A DNA stretch of 64,000 nucleotides from Prorocentrum cordatum (GCA_963575745.1 CAUYUJ010000903.1:77001-141000), one strand, 5' to 3'. Shown: positions 38,690 through 49,204, counted from the stretch's first letter. Translations and numbers: made by a program. The notes: generated from the letters alone by a model not told the origin.

Positions 38690-40435
38690 TGCTTTTCCCC
38701 GCGCCTTCGCGTTCTTTGCGGCCCCACCAGGGGCTGGGTACTGTTCGTTTTGAGCGCCCCTCAAAACGAACACCTGGAAGCTCTTTCTGGTTCCGTCCTG
38801 GCGCCCTCGAGGCCCTTCCCCAGACGGCCTTGACACCGCGAGGAGCTTCCCAAAGGATCCCAACAACATCTCAGGAACTTTGAAGAGAGCCCCGAGAGAC
38901 GCCTAGGAAGGCCCCGCGAGAGGCCGCGCTCTGTTCGTTTTGAGCGCCTCTAAACACGAATACCACGAAGCTCTTTTTGGTTCCGTCCTGGCGCCCTCGG
39001 AGGCCCCTACCGAGACGGCCTTGAAGCCGCGAGGAGCCCCCCAAAGGAGCCCAAGAAGATCTCAGGAACTTCGAAGAGAGCCCCGACAGAGGCCTAGGAA
39101 GGTCCCGCGAGAGGCCGCGCTCTGTTCGTTTTGAGCGCCCCTCAAAACGAACACCACGAAGCTCTTCTTGGTCCCGTCCTGGCGCCCTCGAGGCCCCTAC
39201 CGAGACGGCCTGGAAGCCGCGAGGACCTTCCCAAAGGAGCCCAAGAAGATCTCAGACGCTTCGAAGAGAGCCCCGAGAGACGCCTGGGAAGGCCCCACCA
39301 GGGGCTGGGCACTGTTCGTTTTGAGCGCCCCTCAAAACGAACACCTGGAAGCTCTTTCTGGTTCCGTCCTGGCGCCCTTGAGGCCCCTCCAGAGACGGCC
39401 TTGGCACCGCGAGGAGCTTCCCAAAGGAGCCCAAGAAGATCTCAGGAACTTCGCGAAGAGAGCCCCGAGAGAGGCATAGGAAGACCCCGCGAGAGGCCGC
39501 GCTCTGTTCGTCTTGAGCGCCCCTCAAAACGAACACCACGAAGCTCTTCTTGGTCCCGTCCTGGCGCCCTCCAGGCCCTTACCGAGACGGCCTTGAACAC
39601 GCGAGGACCTTCCCACAGGAGCCCAAGAAGATCGCAGACACTTCGAAGAGAGCCCGAGAGAGGCCAGCGAAGGCACCACCAGGGGCTGGGCACTGTTTTG
39701 AGCGCCGCTCAAAACGAACACCTCGAAGCTCTGTTTGTTTCCGTCCTGGCGCCCTCGAGGCCCCTGCCAAGAGGGCCTTGGAGCCGCGACGCCCCCCCCA
39801 AACGAGCCGAAAAAGACCTCAGACGCTTCGAAGAGAGCCCGAGAGAGGCCCGGGAAACAGTTCTTCGAGCGCCCCTCAAAACGAACACCTCGAAGCTCAT
39901 TTTTGTTCCGTCCTGGCGCCCTCGAGGCCCCTACCAAGACGGCCTTGAAGCCGGGGGGGGGCGTCCCAAAGGAGCCCAAGAAGATCTCAGACGCTTCGAA
40001 GGGAGCCCGGGAGAGGCCTGGGAAGGCCCCACCACGGGCTGGGCACTGTTCGTTTTGAGCGCCCCTCAACACGAACACCTGGAAGCTCTGTTTTGTTCCG
40101 TCTGGCGCCCTCGAGGCCCCTCCCGAGACGGCCTTGAAACCGCGAGGAGCCCCCGAAAGGAACCCAAGAAGATCTCAGGAACTTCGAAGAGAGCCCCGAC
40201 GGAGGCCTAGGAAGACCCCGCGAGAGGCCGCGCTCTGTTCGTTGTGAGCGCCCTTCAAAACGAACACCACGAAGCTTTTTGGGGTTCCGTCCTGGCGCCC
40301 TCCAGGCCCTTATCGAGACGGCCTTGAAGCCGCGATGAGCTTCCCAAAGGAACCCAAGAATATCCCAGGAACTTCGAAGAGAGCCCCGAGAGAGGCCGAG
40401 GAAGACCCCGCGAGACTGGGCCCTGCCGACGCCTT
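38690..40435 (+). repeat. Satellite J, nine 190 bp units with hairpin
   Basis: Unit anchors at 38743, 38933, 39124, 39314, 39506, 39695, 39860, 40048 and 40237 give spacings of 188-192 bp (one of 165). Each unit has a hairpin, GTTCGTTTTGAG-CGCCC-CTCAAAACGAAC in its best form (12 bp stem, five-base loop), then GGTTCCGTCCTGGCGCCCTC, GAGACGGCCTTG and AGAAGATCTCAG. A 359-codon frame (39131-40210) crosses it but changes repeat phase, so it is not called. Confidence 0.9.
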
Positions 40436-40559
40436 CGACGCAATCTCATTTTTTTGACGCCTTGCCGAAGGGTGTTGTCGCTCTGCGTTCCAGCGCTGCA
40501 GAGGGACAAGCGGGAAAACCCGAAGGAGAGGAGAAAGAAGAGGAAGATGAGGGACAGGA

Positions 40560-40735
40560 TGAGAGGGACGAGGATGATCAGGAGGGCACTGAGAAGGATA
40601 AGGGAGTCAGGAGGAGGAGGAGGAGGAGGAGGAGGACGAGGAGCAGGAGGAGGAGGAATAGGAGGAGGAGGAGGAGGAGGAGGAGACGGAAACGGAGGAG
40701 CAGGAGGAACAGAAGCAACAAAAGGATAATGAGGT
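40560..40735. repeat. GGA-rich tract
   Basis: GGAGGAGGAGGAGGAGGAG runs at 40609-40690. Frames are Arg/Glu or Ser/Leu strings. Confidence 0.85.
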
Positions 40736-40844
40736 GGATGGGAAGACATCCGTGTTCTTCTCCCCGGCTGCTCCATCGCGCCTCCGTTCCCAATGCGTTT
40801 TGCACATGGCCCGATCGAGCCTCCTCATCTCCCATGCTCCCCAA

Positions 40845-41145
40845 TCAGGCGGCGCTCAAGGTGCTCGGCGACATGTGGAAGGCGAACCTGACGCCATCCA
40901 TCGTGATCGCCTGACGGCAGCGCCTCATCACTTCGCAAGTGGACGGAGTCCACGGGTCAGCCCTAGTCAGCTACAACGCTGGGATCAGCGCGTGCGAGAA
41001 GGGCGAGCAGTGGCAGTGGGCGCTGGCGCTGCTCAGCGAGATGTGCGAGGCGAAGGTGGAACCCAACGTCGTCTACACTGGAATGCTCGCGGCAGCGCGT
41101 GTGAGAAGTGTCCAGGAAACGACAAGCGGCCCACGAAACTTCTAA
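40845..41145 (+). pseudogene. PPR cassette 6: half module, TGA, full module
   Basis: At 40845-40911 the frame reads NQAALKVLGDMWKANLTPSI, the second half of a diverged PPR module, then TGA (40912-40914). In the same frame follow RQRLITSQ, the head VDGVHGSALV (40939-) and one full module SYNAGISACEKGEQWQ...KVEPNVV. The tail is YTGMLAAARVRSVQ and the stop is at 41143-41145. One in-frame TGA therefore separates two PPR parts. It could be a decayed gene, or the TGA-containing stretch could lie in an intron. The second part alone, from GTG at 40939, is 68 codons. Confidence 0.6.
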
Positions 41146-41689
41146 ACGACCCCAATACGTCCTTCCGTATGTATCAAACAGATGAGGCCCAAACAGAGCT
41201 TTCAGACATCAGTGAACATTGGGGGGCATGTGCTTGTTTTTTTGTGTTTATGCAGTTCCCAGCCTCTCGGCGCACGACCGTTTCAGTACGATTATCCAAA
41301 TGGGGTTGCCTTATAGGAGTCTCAGCTCAAACCCTACTGATTGGTCCGTTGCCCCCCTAATTCGTATGCCCCCCCTTCATTCTCCAAATAGGCTTACCCT
41401 ATAGGAGTCCTAGCTCGAACCTCACTAATTGTTCCGTTCCCCCCTTAATTCCTACGGCTATGGCTATGCCTATGCCTATACTTCCCCCCTAACTCCGATG
41501 CCTACGCCTATGCCTATGCCTGATTGCGCGCTTGCGCGCTTGCTTGCACGCTCGCTCGCTTGCTGAGTTGCGGATTCCAAGTGTGCTTGATTCCTCTGAT
41601 TTTTTGATTTGAGTCGTCTAATCTATTTGGAGGCAACGCTGGCTGATATTTCCTGTTAACAGAGACCCAACGCTTCTATACAATGACCC
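41146..41689. repeat. Duplicated CCCTATAGGAG segment and (CCTATG)n
   Basis: CTTATAGGAGTC..AGCTC and CC(T/C)ACT(G/A)ATTG.TCCGTT occur at 41309-41347 and 41398-41435. Imperfect CTATGCCTATGCCTATAC hexamers run at 41460-41520, then GCGCGCTTGCGCGCTTGCTT at 41525-41565. Nothing coding was recognised. Confidence 0.6.
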
Positions 41690-41900
41690 GGCCGCAAGAT
41701 GGCCCCAAGAAGGTTTCCAGAAGACCCCTGAAGGTTTTCCGTATGGCCTGAGCCAGAAGGCCCGTGAATCTTTCAAGTTCGCCTCGGGCACCTTAACACG
41801 GACCCAGCTGGCCCAGAGACGTTTTAATCTTTCTTCACGACGGCCCTGGAGGCCTCCGAGTCGACCCCAGAGGGCGCCAAGAGAATTCCCATGAGGACCC
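41690..41900 (+). repeat. Phased repeat block
   Basis: CCCCAAGAAGG, CCAGAAGACCCC and CCAGAGGGCG units at about 10-12 bp. Confidence 0.5.
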
Positions 41901-42269
41901 GAGAACATTACAATGATTTCTCATGCGCGCCTCCCCGAGGGAGTACAGCTCAGAGGCGATTGATTAAGGCTTCCGTCGTGTTCATCGGTTCGGTTGCTCA
42001 GGACATCCTCATCATTCTTCAAATCGGGCGCATTCTTCACGCAGATAGCGACGTCACGGTCCGAAAACACAGCTTTGTTTTGAACCATTTTAACATACAG
42101 CCTTCAAAAACACAATGGGATTAAAGGATTTTGAGCCCGATTCTCTTGAATATCGCAGTTTCGGCTGAGACATCTTCCAACTTCCGATCCCTTTTTGACA
42201 ACCATTCTTAGGACAAAGGCATTTTCGCCTGAAACATCCTCCCAACATTGAGCTCCGACGCACAACGCA
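41901..42269. other. No recognisable gene
   Basis: Mixed, AT-richer sequence with no recognised motif or repeat. Confidence 0.4.
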
Positions 42270-42667
42270 AAGAAACACACATAAACACACAGCGCACACA
42301 CAGGCAACCACACACACACACACCTATTTCGTCGCAGCGCGGCAGAGGCGATCCGCACGCGCGCCCTAGTGAGCCGGGCTTGGGCACGCACACGCTGTCC
42401 AGCGTCCAGAAATGAGGCCACGGCTGCGAGCGGTCGCGGAGGGCGGGAATGCACACACACACACACACACACATACACACAGACACCACGCACACAACAC
42501 AACACATTCAGAGAACACACGGACACACACACTACATCTACAACGCACATGACACAAACACGTGTACACTTTTTGGCGATCGCGGCCCCGCGCGCAGTGA
42601 CGAGGCAACGCAAGTCAATCACACCGGACCCAACACACACATACACACACACCTACACGCGCACGCA

Positions 42668-42718
<51 letters not shown>

Positions 42719-42756
42719 ACACACACAAACGCGCGCACACACGCAAACACACACAG

Positions 42757-42794
<38 letters not shown>

Positions 42795-43015
42795 GCGCGC
42801 ACAGACATTCCACAACACACACACACACAACACACACAACACACGCACCACACACAACGCACACTAGCATACAACAGGCGCAAATACACACATCTAAAAC
42901 ACACAACACGCAGAACGCACATATTCACACCTGACTCACACATAGCAAACACTACACACACCACGCGCAGACAGCACACAACATACAACACTCACAGCAC
43001 ACATTACTCACGACA
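42270..43015. repeat. (CA)n-rich region
   Basis: CA dinucleotide runs at 42310-42330, 42449-42480, 42625-42795 (with CACG and GCGC variants) and imperfect ACACAAC words up to 43010. Frames are His/Thr or Cys/Val strings. Confidence 0.9.
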
Positions 43016-43129
43016 CTCGCATCCAGCATGAGTGTTTGTATGATCCTGGACACGTTCGTGCCACTTGTATTTGATTCAGGTTTCGAAGGATATCAGCTTT
43101 CTTGCCGTCTTGCGCATCTGACGGCCGAA

Positions 43130-43470
43130 ATCGTCCCCAGAAGCCTCCAAGCGGCCCCCAAGAGAGCCCCAAAGCGGCACAAGAGGGTCCCGGCATGGCC
43201 CAAGAGGCTCCCCTTAGGTCTGCCTCCGAGACGGGGCCCAAGACGGCCTCCAGAACGACGGCCCTAGGCCTCCGAGTCGGCCCAAGAGGGCTCCGAGAGG
43301 CCCTCTAGGAGGGCCCGAGGATGCCCAAACCATGGATCCCCCGAGTGCTTGTACTCGACGGGCCCCAAGCGGCCCCATCGGCTGTGAAGATGGCGCACGA
43401 GACAGCCCAGGAGGCCCCCGCGACGACCCCTAAGAGAGCCCTGGAGCATCCCAAGAGGCCCCTGCGACGT
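43130..43470 (+). repeat. Phased repeat block
   Basis: CCAAGAGGGTCCC, CCCAAGAGGC and GGGCCCAAGACGG units at 10-12 bp, ending just before PPR cassette 7. Confidence 0.65.
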
Positions 43471-43522
43471 CGCCAAGAGGCTGGCGCAGGGCTCCCCTTG
43501 TCGGATCGCTGGCGAGTGCGCC

Positions 43523-43660
43523 CCACGGGTACACACTAGTCAGCTACCACGTTGGGATCGGCGCGTGCGAGAAAGCCAACTGTCTTTGCCCAGAAGGCTG
43601 GTTCCTCCCTAGGCCGAGTCGGGGAGGCCTCCCGAGAAGCGCGATGGCCATTGCGTCGCC
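43523..43660 (+). pseudogene. PPR cassette 7: truncated in first module
   Basis: Head CCCCACGGGTACACACTAGT is followed by SYHVGIGACEK, after which homology stops and the frame reads ANCLCPEGWFLPRPSRGG. The break falls at the same place as in the tails of other cassettes (just after ACEK/CEEG). There is no second helix, so no working module. Confidence 0.5.
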
Positions 43661-43817
43661 CGCAGCATGAAGGCTTTGCCCCTCGCAGCTCTCCGACGTA
43701 CTAGGGGCACGTGGACATTTCACGGGCGGCTTGTGCCTGCTTTCCCCAGACGTGCTGGTGGCGCCTTCCAGGCTTGTCGAGGTGCATCTTTTCTCGAGAC
43801 ACGGGTTCCAGTTGATG

Positions 43818-44040
43818 AGCGGTTTTTTATTCATTATTTTGCCGATCGGCGCGGGCCCTCGCACCTCCTCCTCCCCCCCCCCTGGAGTGGATCTTGGCTG
43901 TTTTGTGGCGCCTGTTTCGAGCAGGTGGAGTCTCCCCTTGTAGGACACACGGCCCCAAACAGTCGCACTAAGCAGATGTCTGGAGCCAGACCCCCCCCCT
44001 TCCGCGCAATGTCGAAACTCCGAATGAAAAGGTGGTCTCT
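43818..44040 (+). repeat. Dispersed repeat B, copy 4
   Basis: Full-length: TTATTCATTATTTTGCC, GATCGGCGCGGGCCCTCGCA, GGAGTGGATCTTGGCTG, GGCGCCTGTTTCGAGCAGG, AAACAGTCGCACTAAGCAGA, GGTCTGGAGCC-like and CAATGTCGAAACTCCGAATG. A full-length copy close to the 61.6 kb copy. Confidence 0.9.
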
Positions 44041-44669
44041 TGAACTGCATGCAGCTGCTCCAGCAGGTCTCGGCCCGTGGAGCTCTTGAGCGCCCAGTGG
44101 GGCCTCAAGCTCGGCCCTCGCAGGCAGGGGGTGCGCTCCGCGACGCTCCTTGGGGCGGGTTTCGGACCCAGCCTTGCATGTGATGTAGAGCGCCCGCTGA
44201 GGACGCCCAGGCAGTTCCTCGTCCCCCCGGACCGCGCGAGCCGACCTCTCTGAGGAGTCTATGGTGGCTCTCGGTGGCCCTGCGGAGCCTTCTGTGGGCT
44301 GCCGTGGAGCCGTCCCAGCTCGGCGCCTCCGGGGGGACCGCCGGATTTCACACCCACGAGGGCAGCGATGTCACGTTATATTTGTTTCCAGAGTCTGATG
44401 CGACGGTTCTGGTTTCCATGGGTCATCGCGGATTTCCGCCGCCGAGCGAGGCGGCTCCAGCCGCATTTTGGGGAGGGCACCTCCCCCGATCCATGGATTT
44501 GACGACCCCGCGCCAAATCCACGGATCGCTAATCCATGTGTGCGCGCCCCCGAGATGTCAAGGTACTCTTCGACATGCAGTTTCGTGCTAGATGGTTTTC
44601 TAGAGGCGGATCCAGAGGGCGCCAGTCCGAGCGCCCACGGCTACCGCACCTGCACCGGGTGGCTGTATG
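44041..44669. other. No recognisable gene
   Basis: Mixed sequence. CCGATCCATGGATTTG and CAAATCCACGGATCG at 44488-44528 form an approximate inverted pair. No coding motif. Confidence 0.4.
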
Positions 44670-44797
44670 TAAGTCGGCCCTGTCCCTCTACAGGAGGAAT
44701 GCCCAACAAAAGTCACAAACAAATCGTATGTTTTTTCCGTTTTTTATGATTGTTTTTCCGTCCAAAATCCGCCTGTAGGGGGACATGCCCGACCTAA
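44670..44797 (+). mobile_element. MITE family C, compact copy
   Basis: Left end AAGTCGGCCCTGTCCCTCTA then CAGGAGGAAT. Right end AAAATCCGCCTGTAGGGGGA then CATGCCCGACCTAA. The ends are inverted repeats of each other over about 28 bp with few mismatches. The 70 bp interior is AT-rich and non-coding. Confidence 0.75.
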
Positions 44798-45027
44798 GGC
44801 GGTATTCGGTGGCGTTGCTTTTGCCTTGCCATTCAGCAGGGCCATGTACCACCACCACCGAGAGCCCATCGGCAGGGGACCGACCCCTGGGCGGTGGAAC
44901 GCCCGCGCGTCACCCAGTACAGGATGCCGTTCAGGCGTTTCAGGCTTGTTCCGAACAGTTTGCCAGGAAGGTTCCTAATCACTTATCTAAGCACAGCCGA
45001 GGGTAATCTCCTCGAGATCCGGACTCG

Positions 45028-45330
45028 GGGGTCCGTGGTCTCCCTTATGGTCTCTCGTATGGTCTCCCGTGTGGTCTTCCGTCTAGTCTGCCGTAAGGTC
45101 TTCCGTATGGTTTCCCGTTTGGTCTCTCGTTTGGTCCCATGTTATCCCGTATGGATGGTCTTTGCCGGATCTTCCATTTTGGTCTCCCATATGAGCGCTT
45201 CTTGTCTCCCTCCAGGTCTCCCTGATGGTATCCCCGATGGTCCTGTTTGTGGTCTACCTGGCGGCCTCCATCCTGGCCTCCCCTGTGGCCTCCCTTTATG
45301 ATCCCAACGGTCTCCCTCGTGCTCTCCACT
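45028..45330 (+). repeat. 12 bp repeat GGTCTCCCGTAT
   Basis: Imperfect 12-mers (ATGGTCTCCCGT, TGGTCTTCCGT, TGGTTTCCCGT) in register from 45035 to 45160, then looser CTCCCTGATGGT words to 45325. Confidence 0.8.
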
Positions 45331-45533
45331 ATCGGGTTCCCTAATGGTCCACGCAACCGTTTACTTTCTAAAGTGCTCTCGGTGTAGGACTTTTCAGTAC
45401 ACTAGAAATCAGTTCAGGGTCTGCTGCCACCAAGAGTATCAGTACACTTTTTCCGTCGGCGGCGAGGCGGGGCAATCCGCTCCAGCATGGCAGCGATAAT
45501 AACGAGTATCATTACACGGCCTCTCCCCAAATT

Positions 45534-46049
45534 GTGCCGAAGGGGTGTCGTGGCAGACGAGCGACTCTTTCTTGCGCGGTTTCGATGGAAATCGAGCTGT
45601 CTGTGACTTGTATCCACGGTTCCGCCCTGGTTGCCTACAGCGCTGGGGCCAGCGCGTGTGAGAAGGGCGAGCAGTGGCAGCGATCTCTGGCGCTGGTTTC
45701 CGAGATGCTGGAGGCAAAGTTGGAGCCCAACGTCATCTCTCTTACAGTGCAGGAGCCCGCGCTTGCGAAGAGGGCCTCTGCCCCGATCGATGTTTTTTGT
45801 TGCCCCCCCCCCCCCCCGGAAGCTATCGAAGCCCGACGAGAGACCCCCCAAAGGTCCCCAAGATGCCTCCCAAACCGTCTCGAGCTCTGGGCTCGCGCTG
45901 GCCACCCAGGAGAATTCAGGGTCCCGTATGTTTTTGTTGATGTCCTTCCTTCTTCTGGAGCGGCTCTGGGTCTGAGCGGACGACCTGGTCGAAGATGTTT
46001 GTTCGGAGAGTGTTCCAGACCCGCAGGCCGCCAGGGGCATGCTCCGTAG
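45534..46049 (+). CDS. PPR cassette 8 (one module)
   Basis: Head IHGSALVAYSAG at about 45610, then one full module AYSAGASACEKGEQWQ...KLEPNVI. The tail SLTVQEPALAKRASAP follows, then a run of 16 C read as Pro-rich CCPPPPPEAIE, and the frame continues without recognisable domain to 46049. The module keeps all usual PPR helix positions. The frame is open upstream to a GTG at 45534 (KGCRGRRATLSCAVSMEIEL), which shows no targeting signal I recognise. Sequence after the tail is not PPR-like. Confidence 0.5.
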   Translation: MPKGCRGRRATLSCAVSMEIELSVTCIHGSALVAYSAGASACEKGEQWQRSLALVSEMLEAKLEPNVISLTVQEPALAKRASAPIDVFCCPPPPPEAIEARRETPQRSPRCLPNRLELWARAGHPGEFRVPYVFVDVLPSSGAALGLSGRPGRRCLFGECSRPAGRQGHAP

Positions 46050-46184
46050 CGCCACTTTCTGCCTGTTCCCGAGCCCGCGCAGCTCGCGCGCCTCCTTCGA
46101 CCTACGGTCAGAGCCACGATGGAGCATCGTTGGGAAATCGTACGCGCGTGTGTTTCCGAATTTCCTCCCTGCCATGGTGCAGGT

Positions 46185-46300
46185 CCAAGGCGGCTCAAGA
46201 TCGTCACAGGGCGGCCCAAGACGCCCCTTCCGACCGCGCCCTTGCCCCCAAGACCCAGCCTGGCTCCAAGGTAGCCCAAGAAGTCCCAAAGAAGGCATGA
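46185..46300 (+). repeat. Phased repeat block
   Basis: GGCGGCCCAAGACGCCCC and CCCAAGAAGTCCC units at 10-11 bp. Confidence 0.5.
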
Positions 46301-46329
46301 GCAGGCCAACATTCAGCCAAAGGGAGCCT

Positions 46330-46510
46330 AGTGCAGTTTCCGGCAGCAAGCAGTAGCAAGCAGCAAACAAGCCAGCCGACATTCAAGCCAGCCAGAAAAC
46401 AAGCAAGCACACACCAAGCAACGAGCAAGCCAGCAAGCCAGAAAGCAAGCATATAACAAGCCAACACAATCAGGCAAGCTGTTCGCAAGCAGCATAAACA
46501 GCAACAATCA
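46330..46510 (+). repeat. CAGCAAGC/CCAGC leader block
   Basis: GCAGCAAGCAGTAGCAAGCA and AGCCAGCCAGAAAACAAGCA words directly upstream of PPR cassette 9. Confidence 0.6.
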
Positions 46511-46532
46511 CGCGCTGGACACGCTGGTTGAC

Positions 46533-46775
46533 GTGGACGGTGGCCGCGGGTCAGCCTTCGTCTCCTCTACATTGCAGGAGCCCGCGCGCGCCAGCAGGCG
46601 CTGTGCACCACTTGGGTTTTTCTGCCTCCGAGAGGCCCCAGGAGGCCGAAAAGCGCTCCTGGGGCAGCTTCGACAGCCCTGTCGGCCTCGGGCCACGCCC
46701 TATGTGCGGCTCACAGAGCCCAACGACGGCCGAAGAGGCACCCAATACAGCCCCAACACGGCATCAGTTTGCTAG
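46533..46775 (+). pseudogene. PPR cassette 9: head joined to tail, no full module
   Basis: The frame reads VDGGRGSAFVSSTLQEPARA, that is head (VDGVHGSALVS in other copies) followed at once by the tail TCTACATTGCAGGAGCCCGC. No complete module lies between. After the tail it enters phased repeats and stops at 46775. The same head-tail junction is seen at 47.6 and 51.7 kb. Confidence 0.55.
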
Positions 46776-47175
46776 ACGACGGCTCACGAGGCCCCCCAGA
46801 TGCTCCAAGCGTGGTCCAACAGGGCCTCCAAGGCAGCCCCAAAAAGGCCCAAATCGTCCCAATCCTCTTGGGAAGCGTACATGTTGGGAATGTGGTGTCC
46901 CCGCTCCCTCCCCCCTGTCTACACGGCGTTGCAGCAGGCTCTCGAGGAGCCCGACACTCCCCCCAAAAGACAGCCTCAGAGGCTTCCGTGAGTGCCCCCA
47001 GACGGCCCACGACGGCCCCAGGACGGTCTTGCAAGAGGCGCCCAAGACGGCCCAAGAGGACCCTACAGAGGCTCAAAGAGCGGCGCAAGGGCCCCCAAAC
47101 ACCCCCAGAGGCGCCCTAGAGAGCCCCAGACGACCTAATGACGGCCCAAGTAGCGCCAAGGACAGCCCAGGAGAG
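46700..47175 (+). repeat. Phased 10-11 bp repeat block
   Basis: CAAGAGGCGCCCAAGACGG, CCCAAGAGGACCC and AGAGGCGCC units. Sampled unit lengths between 46970 and 47110 are mostly 9-12 bp with a mean near 10.6. Confidence 0.7.
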
Positions 47176-47223
47176 TAAGAGGCCCCCACGCAGCTGCCCA
47201 CCCCCCAAGGGGTTTTCAGCTTG

Positions 47224-47455
47224 CCTCCACGAGGACAGGGCGCAGCATGGGCGAGAGGCTTTGCGCAGGTCCAGCAGACTCGTTCCAGACGCTCCACGGA
47301 GCCTGGATGCTCGTCTCCACGCAGATTCCAAGCAGCCCCAAGAGGCTTCAATATTACCTCCACGAGGGCAGTGCGGAGCAGAGGCGAGAGGCTTCTGCGC
47401 AGGCCCAGTCGAATCGTTTTCGACGCTCCATGGGGCCTGATTGCTTGTCTCCTGG
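47224..47455 (+). repeat. ~136 bp tandem duplication
   Basis: CCTCCACGAGG, GGCGAGAGGCTT(T/C), TGCGCAGG(T)CCAG, TCGTT..AGACGCTCCA and GGAGCCTG/GGGGCCTG words occur in the same order at 47224-47320 and 47358-47450. This stretch holds no gene. Confidence 0.65.
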
Positions 47456-47581
47456 AGCAACAGAAAAGAGCAACGAGCAGCACCATGCCGTAGGCCGCAG
47501 CAGCAGGCAGCAAAAGCAAAGGTGAAGTCCAGGCCAAACGTCATCACGAAAGTCCTTCGGCAACATCTCTGATCTGGCCGC

Positions 47582-47690
47582 ATGTGTCATCTCGGACAGT
47601 TGTTGTTGCCAGTAGGTCACGGGTCAGCCCTAGTCTTACCTACATTGCAGGCATACGTGCTTGCGAAGAGGGCCTGTCAATCAAAACCCG
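47582..47690 (+). pseudogene. PPR cassette 10: head joined to tail, no full module
   Basis: Head GGTCACGGGTCAGCCCTAGT (GHGSALV) is followed directly by TACCTACATTGCAGGC and the tail GCTTGCGAAGAGGGCCTG (YVLAKRACQ). No full module is present. The frame continues without a stop into the reverse transcriptase relic. Confidence 0.55.
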
Positions 47691-47708
47691 ATAAAACTCG
47701 CCCGGGCG

Positions 47709-48007
47709 CCTCCGGCGAGCTCGAGGACGAAATTCAACGGTCTGTATTTCCTGTGCTTGACCATCTATGCAGCCGGTGGCCCCTGGCCGCCACCTTTGAG
47801 GGCCGCATCGATATTTGCCAGCGCCGCATGGTAGGCTTACTCATGCGGGTGCCGCGGCGAACTGGTGAACTGGCTCCGAATCACTTCCGCCGTAGGGCTC
47901 GTGAGGCCAAGGATGTAAGCCAGCAGAGGCTTTGGTGGAGCCATCGCTTTTGCTCCCGTGTCTTGGATTGGCGGGCGCACCTTGAACGACCCCGCAGCAG
48001 TCGTTAA
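47709..48007 (+). pseudogene. Non-LTR reverse transcriptase relic (3' part)
   Basis: The frame reads FPVLDHLCSRWPLAATFEGR, DICQRRMVGLLMRVPRRTGE, FRRRAREAKDVSQQRLWWSH and FCSRVLDWRAHLERPRSSR before TAA at 48005-48007. From knowledge of dinoflagellate LINE-like elements, this resembles the region downstream of the polymerase domain (RRM.G.LMR.PR..GE ... RR..R.A ... W...VL.W..HL.RPR). No catalytic domain is present, and a frameshift seems to fall after ERPR. It is about 100 codons of a protein that normally exceeds 900. No poly(A) tail or target duplication was seen. Confidence 0.5.
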
Positions 48008-48009
48008 TG

Positions 48010-48464
48010 TGCAAAGCCAGAGCCTTACAGTAGTCATCAACCTCGCCCTTTTCTTGTATGATCATTCGAAGAACTTCCTTTCTCTTGGCTTCTGCTCCTC
48101 GGTGCGCCGCTCGTGTTCTCCTCCCGCTTCTATCCTTCGCCCCCCTTTTTCTATCCTTAGCCACTCTCGGCCCCCTTTCTCCGTCATTCGGTTGGCCCCA
48201 GATGTGGCCCTCGAGGCTTTTGTATCAGACCTACCCTCCTCTCTTCTTTGTCGTCCCTCCCCTGCGTGGCTGTCCAAACCATTGCGGCACATGCACGAAC
48301 AAACACCAAACACATCTGTTATGTCATGTTCTGCTCGGGTATGTTTTTTTTGATATGCAGGTGTCCATTATGTTGTCATGATATTGATATGTTATGTTCT
48401 GCCATGTTCTGTCATGCTCTTGCTCTGCTCTGTCATGTTCTGTTGTGTCATATGGTGTTTTGTC
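48010..48464. other. Pyrimidine-rich sequence, no recognisable gene
   Basis: C/T-rich CTTCTGCTCCTCGG-type words at 48080-48260, then TGTTCTG(T/C)CATG repeats at 48325-48450 leading into satellite L. Confidence 0.45.
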
Positions 48465-48810
48465 GAGTTTGTCGAGGGCGCGACGCGGGACACCCAGGAT
48501 TCTCGGGACAATTTGGAGTCTGGCGGCCGTGGCATGCAAGGTGTGTTCTGTTGTGTTTGTCGAGGGCGCGAGGCGGGATAACTGGGGCGCTCGGAGCAAC
48601 TTGCGGTCTGGCGGCCGCGGTATGCAGGGTGTGTTCTGTCGTGTTTGTCGAGGGCGCGAGGCGGGATAACCGGGACACTCGGGACAACTTGGGGTCTGGC
48701 GGCCGCGGCATGCAGGGTGTGTTCTGTCGTGTTTGTCGAGGGCGCGAGGCGGGATAACCGGGACACTCGGGACAACTTGGGGTCTGGCGGCCGCGGTATG
48801 CAGGGTTGGA
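48465..48810 (+). repeat. Satellite L, four 86-88 bp units
   Basis: TTGTCGAGGGCGCGAGGCGG anchors at about 48469, 48557, 48643 and 48729, each followed by GATAACCGGGACACTCGGGA and GTCTGGCGGCCGCGG. The last two units are nearly identical. Confidence 0.9.
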
Positions 48811-49204
48811 GTGGCAGTTTTTTTTTTCTCTCATATCTATATATAGCGACCCCAACCTGTCCAGTGGGGAACAGCACAAACACAAAAACACAACACATCA
48901 CACAAGCACAACAAAACACACAAAACAAATCTGGACGGAACATAAAAAAAGCACAACAACCACACACACGCACACAAACATGACTAAATTATGGCTCTGA
49001 CTTTGCACACAAGGTTTACCCCACTCCCTTCCTCCCCTCCCCTTCGGTCGGTCGTGGACTGCTCCAGTAGCGACTTTTTTCTGCAATGAGTTGTTTCAGC
49101 GATGATTTCTCTTAGCGTAGTGTGCATTTCAGTGCGCGCTCGCTGTTGGGACACCCCGCCTTCTGATTATGATTCTGACTATTCGCCCAGGGACGAGATT
49201 TCGC
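48811..49204. other. ACACAA-rich then unassigned sequence
   Basis: AACACAAAAACACAACACAT-type words at 48870-48985, no gene. 48990-49200 shows nothing recognised. Confidence 0.45.

Noticed and set aside
39131-40210. 359-codon ORF over satellite J
   Set aside because: Unit length (188-192) is not a multiple of three, so the peptide changes register between units. Openness is incidental.
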